Assembly (NCBI RefSeq): GCF_024721015.1
Contig: NZ_JANAIF010000015.1
Span: 1 to 64,000, forward strand
Origin: Xenorhabdus bovienii
Lineage (GTDB): Bacteria > Pseudomonadota > Gammaproteobacteria > Enterobacterales > Enterobacteriaceae
Direction of reading: 5' to 3'
DNA length: 64,000 nucleotides
In this document: piece by piece, positions 17,701 to 29,100 of the stretch
How positions within the stretch are numbered: position 1 is the stretch's first letter
Layout of the letters: the number at the start of each line of letters is the position of its first letter
Translations under genes and position numbers: made by a program
The notes under the pieces: model-generated
Seen by the model: the letters and a program-made list of their open reading frames with translations, nothing else
Told to the model about the DNA's origin: nothing
Databases searched by the model: none

Positions 17701-20183
17701 TCGACCTGCCAGCAGTTTGACCAGATCGCCGCTTCGGTCGCGCCTCCCAGACTGAGTTGCGCGGCATTGGGTAACGTCTGCGCCATTGCTTTAGGCAGGC
17801 TGACGGGCAGCCAGTCGCCGGAAAGTAAACTGTAGCGCAGCGAAGGCAGAACGAGATTTTCGGCTGACAAATACGCTGTCAGCATTTTCATTTGTGCCGG
17901 TACGGAGTTCCACAGGGTGATTTGATGCTGCGCCACTAAATGCGCCCATTTGGCCGGATTCTGTAAATCCCCCTCATCAGGAAATACCAGCGTTCCGCCT
18001 GCACCCAATACCCCAAACAGATCAAAAACAGATAAGTCAAAACTCAGACGCGCCAGTGCCAGCACGCAATCATCGGTGCTCAGGGAGATCCTCTGCCGCA
18101 GATCGCAGATCGTGTTGTAAGCCGCATCATGGCTGATCATCACGCCTTTCGGCTGGCCGGTACTGCCTGAGGTGTAGATGATATACGCCAGATCCTGCGG
18201 TGTGATGCTGACAGGCTCCAGACTTGGCAGATCGGGATACGCCTCTGATCGGTGAAGATTGAGGGCATGAAAACCCGCCGCCGTAAGTTTAGTTTCCTGC
18301 TCTTCTTCCCCTGCAATAATGACGGTTTCCACAAGAGCGTCCGACAGAATCTGGACGATTCGCGGCCACGGCTGGCTTGCATCCACCGGAACATAAGCGC
18401 CGCCCGCCAACAAAATAGCCAGCGCCGCCACAACCTGCTGATGGCCTTTTTCCAGCAGGATGGCATAACGCCCTTTACCCGACAGTTTTTTCGCCAGTTT
18501 CTGCGCCTGATCCACCAGTTCGCCGTAAGTCATCGTGCGCTGCGCATCGATCAGCGCAATCGCTTCTGGGGTTTGTTCTGCCTGACGCAGAATATTGTGA
18601 TGAAGCAGCGCGGGTTCAATCGGCGCTGCGGTGGCATTGACCTGCTGGCGAACTTGCTGCTGTGCCTGTGGCAACGACAAGGTCAGTGAATGTTGCCAGA
18701 CCGTTTCATCGGTAATAACCTGCATGACGGCATCAATAAATGCCGCAAACATGGCATCAATCATGCCGGCCGGGAAAATATCAGCCAGAACATCCCAGTT
18801 AATGCGCAGCCCTGACTGGAGTTCCATCACCTGACAGTCAATCCAGACTTGTGGCGTCTGACTGATGCCGTAGCTAAATTCAATGTCCATCTGTGAGGCA
18901 ATAATCGCTTCCTGCGCCTGCGTTTTTCCCTCGCCTACCAAGGCACTGGTAAACACCACCGGCATTTTTGCCTGTTCTTTACCGCGCTGGCGTACCCATT
19001 CCCGGATCACTTCGATACCGGAAAAGGCGTTATGTTCCAGATCCTGCCAGAGCCGGGTCTGGATCTGTTCGACACGCTGGCGCAACAAACGGGAGTCGCG
19101 CAAATCCACTTCCAGCAAGCTGACGGAAGTAAAATCACCCACTAATTTTGCTATCTCCGGATGCGCATCAGGGCGGTTCATGACCGTCAGATTCAGGCTG
19201 AAATGACGGCTTTCAGACCATTTGGCGATCGCTTCACTAAATAGCGTCAACAGTAACGCGGAAGGCGAAACGCCCTGTGATTGGCAGATGTGCTGTAATT
19301 CCTGCCATTGCTGAGGAGGAAGCTGGTAGTCGTGGCGAACAAATTGCGGGGTGTTCTGCAATTCCGTACGCAAAACCGGTAATTGCGGGCAGGCGGGCAG
19401 ATCCGCAACGCGATTTAACCAATATTGACGCGACTGGGCATAATCACGCCCGTGTTTCTGCTGGCGCTGATATTGAATGACATCACGGAAACTGATCGCT
19501 AACGGAGCTTGATCTAGCGGTTTGCCGCTGTATCCGTTCAGTAATTCAGCCAGTAAGATCTGGACACTCAGAAAGTCCGCAATCAGCAGGTCGATACTGA
19601 AATGCAGGCAGGCTTTACCATTTGCTTGACTGACTTTTAAATCAAACAGCGGCCATGTGTCGGTCTGGTATACCCGATGCGACATGGTTTCACGCAGTGA
19701 TTCCGGCGGTTGCGAAACCGCCTCAATAGAAAAAGGCTCCACATAAGGCAGAATCATCTGCTCACCATTGGGCATGATTATCGCTCTTAACATGCCGTGG
19801 CGAGCAATAAGCTGGTTCCACACCTGCTCTAATTTATTGATCTCCCAAGCCGGGGATAAAATCTCAAAATAGCCATGACAACCGACACCGCCATATTCGA
19901 ACAAGCTTTGACGCCCGACAAAATAAGCCGCCTGTACATCGCTTAATGGGAAAGGTTCGTGCTGCCTTTCAGGATGGTTCAGGAATGGACTCTGATGCTG
20001 CCAGTTTTGCAATAACTCAATCAGTTGAGGCTTTAGTGCTTTTAGTTGAGCAATAATATCGGGAGTCATGACGCCTTCCGGCGCCCTGAATTTTAATGTT
20101 TCTCCCTCCATCCAAAAACGAACCTGTTTATTTTCAAGACTGAAAAGAAGTTCGGTAGCCTGATGCTGCATTTCCTGATTCAT
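14733..20183 (-). CDS. Nonribosomal peptide synthetase, Cy-A(MT)-PCP-TE, terminal module
   Basis: 1816 residues. Order: a TubC-like docking region (1-65); a heterocyclisation domain with DLLIAD (D198, D203); a cysteine-type adenylation domain with YTSGSTGQPKG near 670 and LSFDLSVFDLFG; a methyltransferase inserted in the adenylation domain after about 930 with an intact SAM loop VLEIGAGVGGTS near 1180; A10 NGKLDRKRL near 1396; PCP with GGDSL (Ser about 1456); and a thioesterase. The thioesterase reads GYCMGG, with Cys about 1593 at the nucleophile position, and His about 1791 in GDHFN. Expected role: add, cyclise and N-methylate the last cysteine and release the chain. Its start overlaps the upstream synthase stop by four bases. 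The layout matches PchF-type terminal modules; the Cys is unusual. Confidence 0.9.
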   Translation of the reverse strand: MNQEMQHQATELLFSLENKQVRFWMEGETLKFRAPEGVMTPDIIAQLKALKPQLIELLQNWQHQSPFLNHPERQHEPFPLSDVQAAYFVGRQSLFEYGGVGCHGYFEILSPAWEINKLEQVWNQLIARHGMLRAIIMPNGEQMILPYVEPFSIEAVSQPPESLRETMSHRVYQTDTWPLFDLKVSQANGKACLHFSIDLLIADFLSVQILLAELLNGYSGKPLDQAPLAISFRDVIQYQRQQKHGRDYAQSRQYWLNRVADLPACPQLPVLRTELQNTPQFVRHDYQLPPQQWQELQHICQSQGVSPSALLLTLFSEAIAKWSESRHFSLNLTVMNRPDAHPEIAKLVGDFTSVSLLEVDLRDSRLLRQRVEQIQTRLWQDLEHNAFSGIEVIREWVRQRGKEQAKMPVVFTSALVGEGKTQAQEAIIASQMDIEFSYGISQTPQVWIDCQVMELQSGLRINWDVLADIFPAGMIDAMFAAFIDAVMQVITDETVWQHSLTLSLPQAQQQVRQQVNATAAPIEPALLHHNILRQAEQTPEAIALIDAQRTMTYGELVDQAQKLAKKLSGKGRYAILLEKGHQQVVAALAILLAGGAYVPVDASQPWPRIVQILSDALVETVIIAGEEEQETKLTAAGFHALNLHRSEAYPDLPSLEPVSITPQDLAYIIYTSGSTGQPKGVMISHDAAYNTICDLRQRISLSTDDCVLALARLSFDLSVFDLFGVLGAGGTLVFPDEGDLQNPAKWAHLVAQHQITLWNSVPAQMKMLTAYLSAENLVLPSLRYSLLSGDWLPVSLPKAMAQTLPNAAQLSLGGATEAAIWSNCWQVDPQVDYQTSIPYGIPLTNQQFRVVDPQGADCPDWVAGELWIGGRGVALGYWHDEEKTEHHFFTDANGVRWYRTGDLGRYTTDGVIEFLGRMDHQVKIRGYRVETGEIEALLLKSSPVAQAAVIKSGDKHQAELHAYVEPAQLPALSPQSQQHADYCRQAVQEIRAIAEQTAGSLDKALIEKLFFLLDQVALMQMVKALSAMQTLPMHQTVTLDEIIQKGNIAEENRQLTRRWLRALVQHDYLEQTGDHYRLIKPVSESEINDDWQQCERLMAQLDDDRGLLTYLERSSQCLPELLQGKEDPLNLLFPDGNLDVATHAYQNNLISKFMNRLLISAAEKKAIEVNQQQHRCLKVLEIGAGVGGTSNVLIPHLAGWNVEYTFTDVSTFFLNEAKKRYQQFDFVHYQLFDFNQSPTEQGLDCGQFDLIISANVLHNAIIARQGLDNLRQLLTPGGWMLIIEATRDNYQLMTSMEFKHGLTQFADERLELDSPFMPQQNWLNALHDVGGETVWAYPPADDALYQMGQSFMLAQFNSRRQHCEPQALLASLRDQLPEYMVPAKLAILDALPVSANGKLDRKRLPALPDQTQNRAEIVSPQTDDPLEMTLLTLCREVIGNPAIGADDDFFTSGGDSLLITQWINRIRETLGADHVPWEGSLRQVLQQPTVRALAAYLRSQSEQQETQQSQRTRVTCLKPGDGEPVIILHEGSGTILPYLPLVEKLSGPVYGLSVGDIETFLSIPADNLIPQLAAHYLQEIQAISPHCHLVGYCMGGLLTFEIARQAMENLTPVRSVTVVSSYQIPYRIEDSLMIDMSIVWALGIASPWPFEKPQLDAIYEEILAEKPDVITHDVVTQRANAKGLHQLAAAYAQVQQQPEDQRLSQLLAAIQGTASAQSDVSQTQWKQRVKVFRHSIRGVCGYQPEYFAGDMTFACQQGNTHLLPALQQDMKTFWQTNCIGDVTYLDLNGDHFNCMNVSNIDPLVHHIEQGKMREAE

Positions 20184-23100
20184 AGTGAACCTTCCTCAAA
20201 TTGAATATCTGCTTCATCCATGAATGTGGATTCAATGGTCTGGGCGATGTGTGAAATAGTCTGTAAGCTAAATATTTTCCACAGCGGTAATTCAATGCCA
20301 TGATGCCGACGCAGTGCCGACGTTAAACGGGTGGCAATGAAGGAGTCACCGCCAATGGCAAAGAAGTTGTCATGAAAATTAATGTGCGGAATGTCTAATA
20401 AGAGTTTGAGCTGATCACAGAGAAGTTGCTCCGCTTCCGTTAACGGACGTGTGGTTTCCACGGCACGGACATAAGGGTGCAGCAGGGTTTCAAGTGCCTG
20501 ATGATCACGCTTGCCGTTATCCGTTAAAGGCCAGCGCTGACAGTGACCAACGCGAGTCGGTATCGAATATTCCGGCAGTTTCTGACGCAATGCGTCCATG
20601 ATATCGCCCCAATTCGGTTCATCGTGGGACATCACAACGGCAGACAACAATGGACGATCATGTTGTTGAGTGACAAAAACCAAAGCGTCTTCAATATCAG
20701 GGCAGGTTTTCAGCACATGCTGGATTTCTTCCAGTTCCAGACGGTAACCCGAAATTTTGACCTGCTGATCTTTGCGTCCCAGAAATTCGATCACCGCACC
20801 CGGACGGTAACGCCCCGTATCACCGGTACGATACCAACGCTGTCCCTGATGGCTGACAAACTGGCGTTCTGTCCGTTCCCTGTCACCAAAGTAGCCCAGA
20901 GCAACACCTTTCCCGCCGATCCAGAGCTCTCCTGTTACCCAGTCCGGGCAATCTTCATTGATTTCATTCACGATGCGGAATGATTGATTAGGCAAAGGAA
21001 CGCCGTAGGGAACAGATCGCCAGCCAGAAGCCGATTCATCCTCTTGCCACTCGTTGGCTAACCACTCATCGGCTAAGCAGTAGTTAGACCATATGGCTGC
21101 TTCCGTCGCGCCGCCCATCGCCACACACTGAGCATCCGGTGCGAATGTTTTCAGGCGCTGCGGCAATGCCGGAGCCACCCAGTCACCAGATAACATGACT
21201 AAGCGTAAACTCGCCAGCGCACCGTCGGTCTCCTCATGTTGACTAATCAGCAGCACCATTTCGAGCAAAGCAGGAACACTGTTCCAGACCGTGACCCGAT
21301 GCCGGCTGACCAGAGACAACCAAGCGGCGGCGTCTTTTTCCTGCTGCTCTGCGACGATAATCAGCGCACCGCCAACCGAGAGCAGCCCGAAGATATCCCA
21401 GACGGAAAGATCAAAGTGCAGCGCTGAGAGGGTAATTCCCCGGTCTTGTTCATGCAGATGATGCTGACGGTTTACCGCTTCAATGGTATTCACTGCCGCA
21501 CCGTGGCTGATAGCGACACCTTTTGGTATTCCTGTGCTGCCCGAAGTGAAAATAATGTAGGCGAGATCCTCTGATGTCACCGCCAGCGGTTCAGGACGCG
21601 ATGCGGAATCAGGCTCCCCTTGTACAGACAGCACCGTGACCGTATCCGGCCATGTCAGTTCAGGGTGACTGATGACGTAGCGTATTTCTGCTTGCTCAAT
21701 CACCTGCTCTCTGCGATATAGCGGCCATTGGCTTGATAGCGGTACGTAGGCAGCACCCAGCCATTGCACAGCCAGTAACGCGATGATCTGTTCACCACTG
21801 CGGGGCAGTGCAATACCTACCAAATCTTTTTCTCTGACGCCCTGCTCGGTCAGATACTGCGCCAATTTTCTGACCGCCTGCTCTAGCTGCTGATAGCTGA
21901 TTACGCTATCGCCCTCCACCAGTGCCGTTCGCGGGGCAAATTTCTGCATCGCTGTAGCTACACGGCAGTGCAGCGGAGAAAAATCAAACGGCGCGCGGGT
22001 TTCATTCACCTGCTGGCGGCTGATTTGCTGAGAGGCAGGCAGCGGTACAGCCAAAGGAACATGCCAACTTTCCGCATCCTCCAGTTTTTCCAGTAACTGG
22101 CAATAAGCACTGAACATCTGATCAATCATCTGGGCAGGAAACAGCGCTTCCACCCCATCCCAGTTGAAATGCAGCTCGCCTTCCCGCTCAAAGACCTGAT
22201 GATCAATCCAGACCTGCGGCGTCTGTGATATTCCCCAGATCGAAGCAGGGAAATCAACGTCAGGATAATCCGTCACCTGCGCGCCCAAAGCGCTGGTAAA
22301 TACCACTGGCATCGTGACATCCGTGGTTCCACGCTGGCGATTCAGTTCCCTGATTACCCAGACGGCGGAAACATCTGAATGCTCCAGATCCTGCCAGAGC
22401 TGCTGTTGAGTCCGCTGGACACGCTCAAACCAACTTTCGTCCTGATATTGCTGACAGGCCAGTAATAGCAGAGAGGTGAAATCCCCCATAATATGGTTGA
22501 TATCAGGATGGCAAGGCTGGCGATCAAACAGCGTCACGTTGATCGTCAGAGCCGCAGATTCAGACCATTTCGCCAGTACTTGCGCATAACAGGTCAGTAA
22601 CAGGCAAGAAGGCGTGATTTGATAGCTGCGCGCTTTGGCGGCCAGTTTTTGCCAGCGAGCCGCGGGCAGAACGGACTGCCAGCGTTTGAATTTTGGCGTT
22701 CCCAGCGATTTAGGATCGCATACCAGAGGCAAACGCGGCGCATCAGGCAATAGTTCCAATCTTTCACGCCAGTAGTTTTCTGAGTTGTTCTCTGATTCTG
22801 GTTTCAGATGCGTTGCAGTCAGATAATCACGGAAGCCGATATCAACCGACGGCAAATCAACGGCGGCATTGGCATAAAAAACCGCCAGCTCGGTGAAGAA
22901 GATCTGCATACTGAGGCCATCCAGTATCAGATTATCCAATCCAAGGCAGAAGCGGCTTCTGCCGTCATCGGACTGAATCAGTGTGGCGTGGAATAACGGC
23001 CATTGTGCCGGCTCCAGCACGCGGTGTGACAGATATTCCCGCTGGGTTGCGGTAACGATTTCCCACTCATCAGCACGACAAGAAATCATCGTGAGTGCTG

Positions 23101-26100
23101 ATGAAGGCTGCTGCGCCAGAACCCGCTGAGCGCCGTGTTCATCAAATACGATGCGTAACGCATCATGACGGGCGACCAGTTGTGAAAGCGCTTTTTCAAG
23201 CCTGATCGGATCAAATGCCGTTCCCTCATTCCCGTGATATTCATACTCATTGTAATAATGCGTGGCGACGCCACCGAGATGGAACCCCGCCTGGCGTCCC
23301 ATCAAATAAGCCCGCTGAACATCCGTGGGTTCAAACGGCGCATAACGCAGTTCCGGCTGATGAATTAACTGAGCTGACGGCGATACTTTCGCGCTGAATG
23401 TGATGGAACTGGCAAAATCACGCAACACGGGCAGCGAGAAGATCTGTGCCAGTGTGACATCCACCACGCCTTCTTTTTCCAACTGAGCGACGATGCGGGT
23501 TGCATGTAAGCTATCGCCTCCTGACAGGAAAAAGTTACTGTCAGCCTGCGGCACAACACCCAATATCTGCTGCCATACCCGCGCAACGCACTGTTCACGC
23601 TCATCAGATAAAGCCGCTTTTTCCGCCGGATCAGTAAATATCTCAGGTCGTACAGCCGCCGCTTGTGCCGCCAGTGCATTACGGTCAATTTTGCCATTGG
23701 CCGTGAGCGGGAACGGCGTTAATGACGTGATCTGCGCAGGCAGCATATACACCGGCAAATACTGCCGCAGATGCTGCATCAGTGTTTCACGGTGGATCAG
23801 TGTTTTCGCCTGTCGGCACTGGCAGATAAACAGCATAGAATGAGGCTGAACAGCTTTGACAGCATGGAGAACCAGCCCGGCATCGCTCAGGGTTTGCTGC
23901 CAGTCCTGCTGATTGAGTAGCGGTGAAAACGCACCTTTGCGCTGATCGCTAAAGCCATTCTGATCTTGCAACAATAATACGGTCAGCAACGCCAGTGGGC
24001 TGAGTGTCAGACTTTCATACGCATAAATGAGAGAATCCGTGCCACAGAGTAATTTGAGCGCCTCGATTCCCTGAGCAATATCGCTAAACCGATGCAAGGC
24101 ATTGTTGGTGATCACAATATCGGCAGAGAATACCACCTGCTCCGGCGCCGATATCACGTCAACCGTATGCTGATAGCCTGCCAGACGATATTCAGCCAGT
24201 TTTCTCAGAGAACCCGCCGATTCCATCAGGCAATAATGGACGCTCTCCGCTTTCAGACGGCTGAGGAGATAACTTGCCAGTATGCCACTGCGGCCATTTA
24301 ATTCAGCCACTCGTACCGGACGTTGTAACTGTGCCGATAAGCTTTCAATTTGCTGGCAAAGCGCATCCGCCATTGCCAGCGTATCCGGTGAATAAGCAAC
24401 TAAGTTCTCCGGCGAAATGACCGGATTATCCAGTAATAACAGCGGATTTTCATTGCCCGTTAAGACCGCCACCAGCCATGTGGCTTTCTGTTCGATGGCA
24501 TGATGGATCGATAATAATCTCTCATCATGGATAGCCAATCGGCGTTGTTGCCAACGTGCAGTTGCCTTGAAACGGTCTGAATGACACTCCAGCATTTTCT
24601 GTTCAACCAGCCACGCCAACCAAGCGCCAAATAGCGGTTGCCATTGCGCCGTAATACCCGCTTTTTCCAGTAATACTTCGCTGGATTGACAGTCAGTAAA
24701 ATCAAGGGCAAAAACATCGGTCAGAATATGATGCAGCAGATGACTTGTGATTTCTTTTTCATCATGACGCTGATCAATGGCAGTGATGTGATCGGGCAGT
24801 TCGCTCATCACAGCATAGGCTGGCGCGGTTAATTCACGGGAGCTGTGCTGTTCTTTGCCTTCGATAAATAGCTGGATATGTTTTTGCGGCTTATCCAAAA
24901 ACAAGGCCACTGCATGTTTAACCTCCGTCAAACGTTCGGCAACCGCTTCAATTTCGCCGAGTTCAATCCGATAACCATGCAGCTTTATCTGCCTGTCCTG
25001 ACGCCCCAGAAATTCCAGGCAACTATCTGACCAGAAGCGGCCAAAGTCTCCGGTTCGGTAAAAACGCTCTCCCCCTTGGATCACAAACTGCACGGCGGTC
25101 TTGTCGGGATCAGCGTAATAGCCCAATCCAACGCCTTGCCCGCCAATCCATAGCTCACCCGTTACCCAATCCGGGCAATCCCGCCCCTGGTTATCAACAA
25201 CGCGATAATATTGATGCGCCAGAGGATAGCCGTAAGGAATTGAATTCCAATGCGACGGGATCACTGAAACGTCGATGGCATTCGACCATATCGCCGCTTC
25301 GGTCGCGCCGCCCAGCGCGGTAAAGTTCGCCCCGCTGCCCAAAGCCCTCAAACGCGGTAACAGATCCAGCCCGACCCAATCGCCGGAAAGGAGAATCTGG
25401 TTCAGCGAAGCAGGCAGCCCGCGCGGTTCCTGTTCTGCCGCCACCAGCAGCATTTCAAACAGAGCCGGTACGCTATTCCAGTGCGTGACCTGATTCTCAT
25501 GTAACAAAGCAAGCCACTGCTTCGCCTCTTTTTCCTGTCCCGCATTCGGTAAAACAAGAGTTCCGCCGAGGGAGAGAGAGCCAAAAATGTCATAGACCGA
25601 TAAGTCAAAATTCAGCGCCGATAACGCAAAAATAGTCATGCGCTGCTTTTCGTTATTTTGACTAACGCTATAACGGAAATTGATGTCATCAACGGTATTG
25701 GCAGCAGACTGATGTGAGATCACCACGCCTTTCGGTACGCCCGTCGAGCCGGAAGTGAAAATGATATAGGCAACATCGGAAGGATGGCCGAAAACAATCT
25801 GCTCAATCGGGAGCGTGTTCGGGCTTTTTGCGGCTATATTCAGCCAGCCATAATCGGTTTGATCGTCTTGTATCTCACGCTCTTGATGACCAATAACTAA
25901 ACGGATATCAGACTGGCTGATAATCTGCTGCAACCGCTGCGCTTTGATTGCAATATCCAGCGGAACATACACCGCGCCCACGAAGTGACAGGCCAGTACC
26001 GCCACGATTTGCTCAACACCTTTCGGCAGCAGCAAGCCAATATGATCACCATGCTGGATCTGTCGATCCTTTAAACGCCACGCCAGTTCACGCACCTGTT

Positions 26101-29100
26101 CACTGATTTCCTGATAAGTCAGGGCGATCCCTTGGCTTATCACCGCAATATTCGTCGGTGTCTTCTCTGCCCAGTGCCAGAATTGCTGATGTAAAAGCCG
26201 GGGAGCCAACGGCGGGATTGGCTCGTTTTGAGGTGGGTTTCTGCGCAGTGCTAATCGCGAAGGCGCAATATAGGCCGTGACCGGTGCATGTAATACCATT
26301 TCATCCTGAACTATCGCCATAATCAGTCGGGTCATAAAGCTGAACATCTGATCGACCATGTCTACAGGAAATAGCGTATCGACCGTATCCCAACTGATCA
26401 GTAATTCCTGTTGATGCTCCATTACCTGACAGTCAATCCACACCTGCGGCGTTTGAGAAGTCAGGTAACTGAGTGTGCCCAGTGTTTTTTCACTCAACAG
26501 ATCCCGCCCAAGGTTACTGGTGAAGACCACAGGCATAGTCACCTGCTCTCCCCGCTGCTGTGACCAGTCACGCAAGACCTGCACCGCACTGTAATCAGCA
26601 TGATCAAGATCCCTCATGAATTGCTGATTTAAACGACGCGCATGGGTCAGAATGCTATCGTCCGCCTGTGTTTTGCAGGCCAGCAATAACAGTGACGTAA
26701 AATCAGCCACCAGCTTCGATAGCTCCGGATGTTCTCCCCGCCGATTAAAAATGGTCAGATTGAGTGAAAAATCAGGCTCTTTCACCCAGCCTCTTAAGGT
26801 TTCAGCAAAACACCCTGCCAATAACATGGAGGGGGTGACACCATAACGGCGGGCGATATTTTTTAACCGACCCCAACTTTCCGCCTCCAGCCGCCAGTCA
26901 CGATGGCTGAATTTCTGTTCATTCAATTCTGCGGGCTGCACTGCCAGCGGAAGTTGAGGTGCCAAAGGTAATCCTGCCGCAACACGTTGCTGCCAATAGG
27001 CTGCATGTTCAGTGTTATTGGCGTTTTTTAAATCCAGATCCAGCAAATACTGTGGGAAATTGTAATTCAGGGGAGTGAGTGACAATTCCGGCTGGCGAAT
27101 AAATTCGCTCAGTTCATCCAACAGGATCTGAAGGCTCATGGCATCCGCTATCACCATATCAACATTGATATGTAAGCAAGTTCCCTGAGCACTGTGGCTG
27201 GCAATTAACTGGAAGCCGCTTTCTTGAGTCAGATCCGCCATTCGATGCGATAACTGACGTCTTAAGTTCATACGCTCGGCAGAACAGGCTTCATCAGATA
27301 AATGTAGCCATTGGTGACTGCTAACAGTAACCGGCTGATCATCGCGGATCACCGCCAATCCCTGCGGGTTAATGCGCATCCGCAGCAGATCGTGCCGCTG
27401 AAACAGCTTGTTGACCGCCTGATTGATGGCTGAATCTGGCAGTGAAACACAGTCCAGTTCGAGATAGACCTGACAGGCCACGTCGCCAAGCACTTGCCCT
27501 TGTTGCCGTCCTTGCCAGTAAGCCTGCTGAACAGAGGTTAATGCAAATGGCTCACCATTCCACTGGCCGGAAGAAACCGCAGGCTCTTTTTGTAGCTCAT
27601 GAGTCACATTTATGCTCTGCCAATACTGCCGCCATGCTGACAAAGTGGTTTTTTCGAACAATTTCGCGAGCGTCAGAGAGACATTCAGTTTCTTGCATTC
27701 GTCCACCAGATCCAGCATCTGCAAAGAATCCAGCCCTAAATTGAGCAAGTCTTCATCGTCAGATAATGTACTGATATCGAGGGATAACGTGTCTGCAACC
27801 CATGAACGAACAAAATCAAAATTCAGGCGACTGTGCTCTGGCAATGGCGGCTGGTTTTCTGCTTTATCGCCATCACCGATTAACAGCGCTTCTGGCCAGT
27901 AACTTTGTCGGTTAAAAGAATACAAAGAAGGTAAAAACACTGACGGTACGCCATCAGTCAGATTTTCTGAGCGTACTTCCGGTTTTCTCAGTACGACTCC
28001 GGCCATCGTGCCGGTAAAACTGAACGCATTCACCGCGACCCGATTGATCTCGCAAGAAACCGTTTCACGCTCAAAATGATAATGGTCAAAATAGTCTGCA
28101 ATTAACGGATTGCATTGGGTAAAGGTAGGATGGCCAAAGGCTTTCTGCTGCTGGATCTGCGCCACTGCCCGCACAACAGCACACAGGCCGGCAGCGGCTT
28201 CCAAGTGACCGGTCTGGCTTTTGCTTGCCCCTAAACGCAGTGGCGTTTTTCGCTGACCATATACGGCATTGATGGCGCTGATTTCGATGGGATCGCCTAA
28301 CGCCGTCCCTGTACCATGCGTTTCCAGTAACGAAATATCCTCCGGCGTCAGTGCCGCATCGGTTAATAACCGTGCCATCATGGCCGCCTGAGCTTTGGGA
28401 TTCGGGGCGGTTAAGCTGCTGCTTTCGCCGTCTTGTGCGACAACACTGCCTTCAATGACAGCCAGTACGGGATCACCATCAGCTAATGCCTGTTGATAAG
28501 GTTTCAACAAACATAAAACCGCTCCTTCACCTCTGACATAACCGTCAGCTTCACGGCTGAATGTGGCACAACGCCCATGAGGTGACAACATGCCCGCATT
28601 AATCAGGGCCTGTTCAATTTGCGGTGACAGTAAGAGATTAACGCCGCCCACAACAGCCGCCGAGCACTGTTTTTGTTGCAGGGCATTCATCGCACTATTC
28701 AAGGCGACAAGGGAAGAAGAACACGCCGTATCAATGGTCAATGCCGGGCCGGTTGTTCCATAGAATTTTGCCAGCCGGCCAGACGTCGCACTGGTATTGA
28801 TCCCCGTCGCCAGATAACTTTTGGCATAATCAGGGTTATTCTGCTGCAATAACAGTTGCCCGTATTCACTGCCACTCTGCCCGATATAAAACCCGATATC
28901 GCGCTGTTTGACTGCCTTCGGCAACCATCCTGCCTGTTCAAACAAGTGCCAGCTCAGTTCTAATAGAATGCGCTGCTGGGGATCAAGTAATAGCGCTTCT
29001 CTATCGGCAATATTGAAAAAATGGGCATCAAATTTTTCAATATCATTGATTGCCCCGATTGGCTGAACAAAACGACGATAACGACTCTGTTCATGACGTA

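Noticed and set aside
18883..19206. Plus-strand open frames within the synthetase genes
   Set aside because: Typical shadows on the strand opposite a GC-richer NRPS gene; no domains seen.
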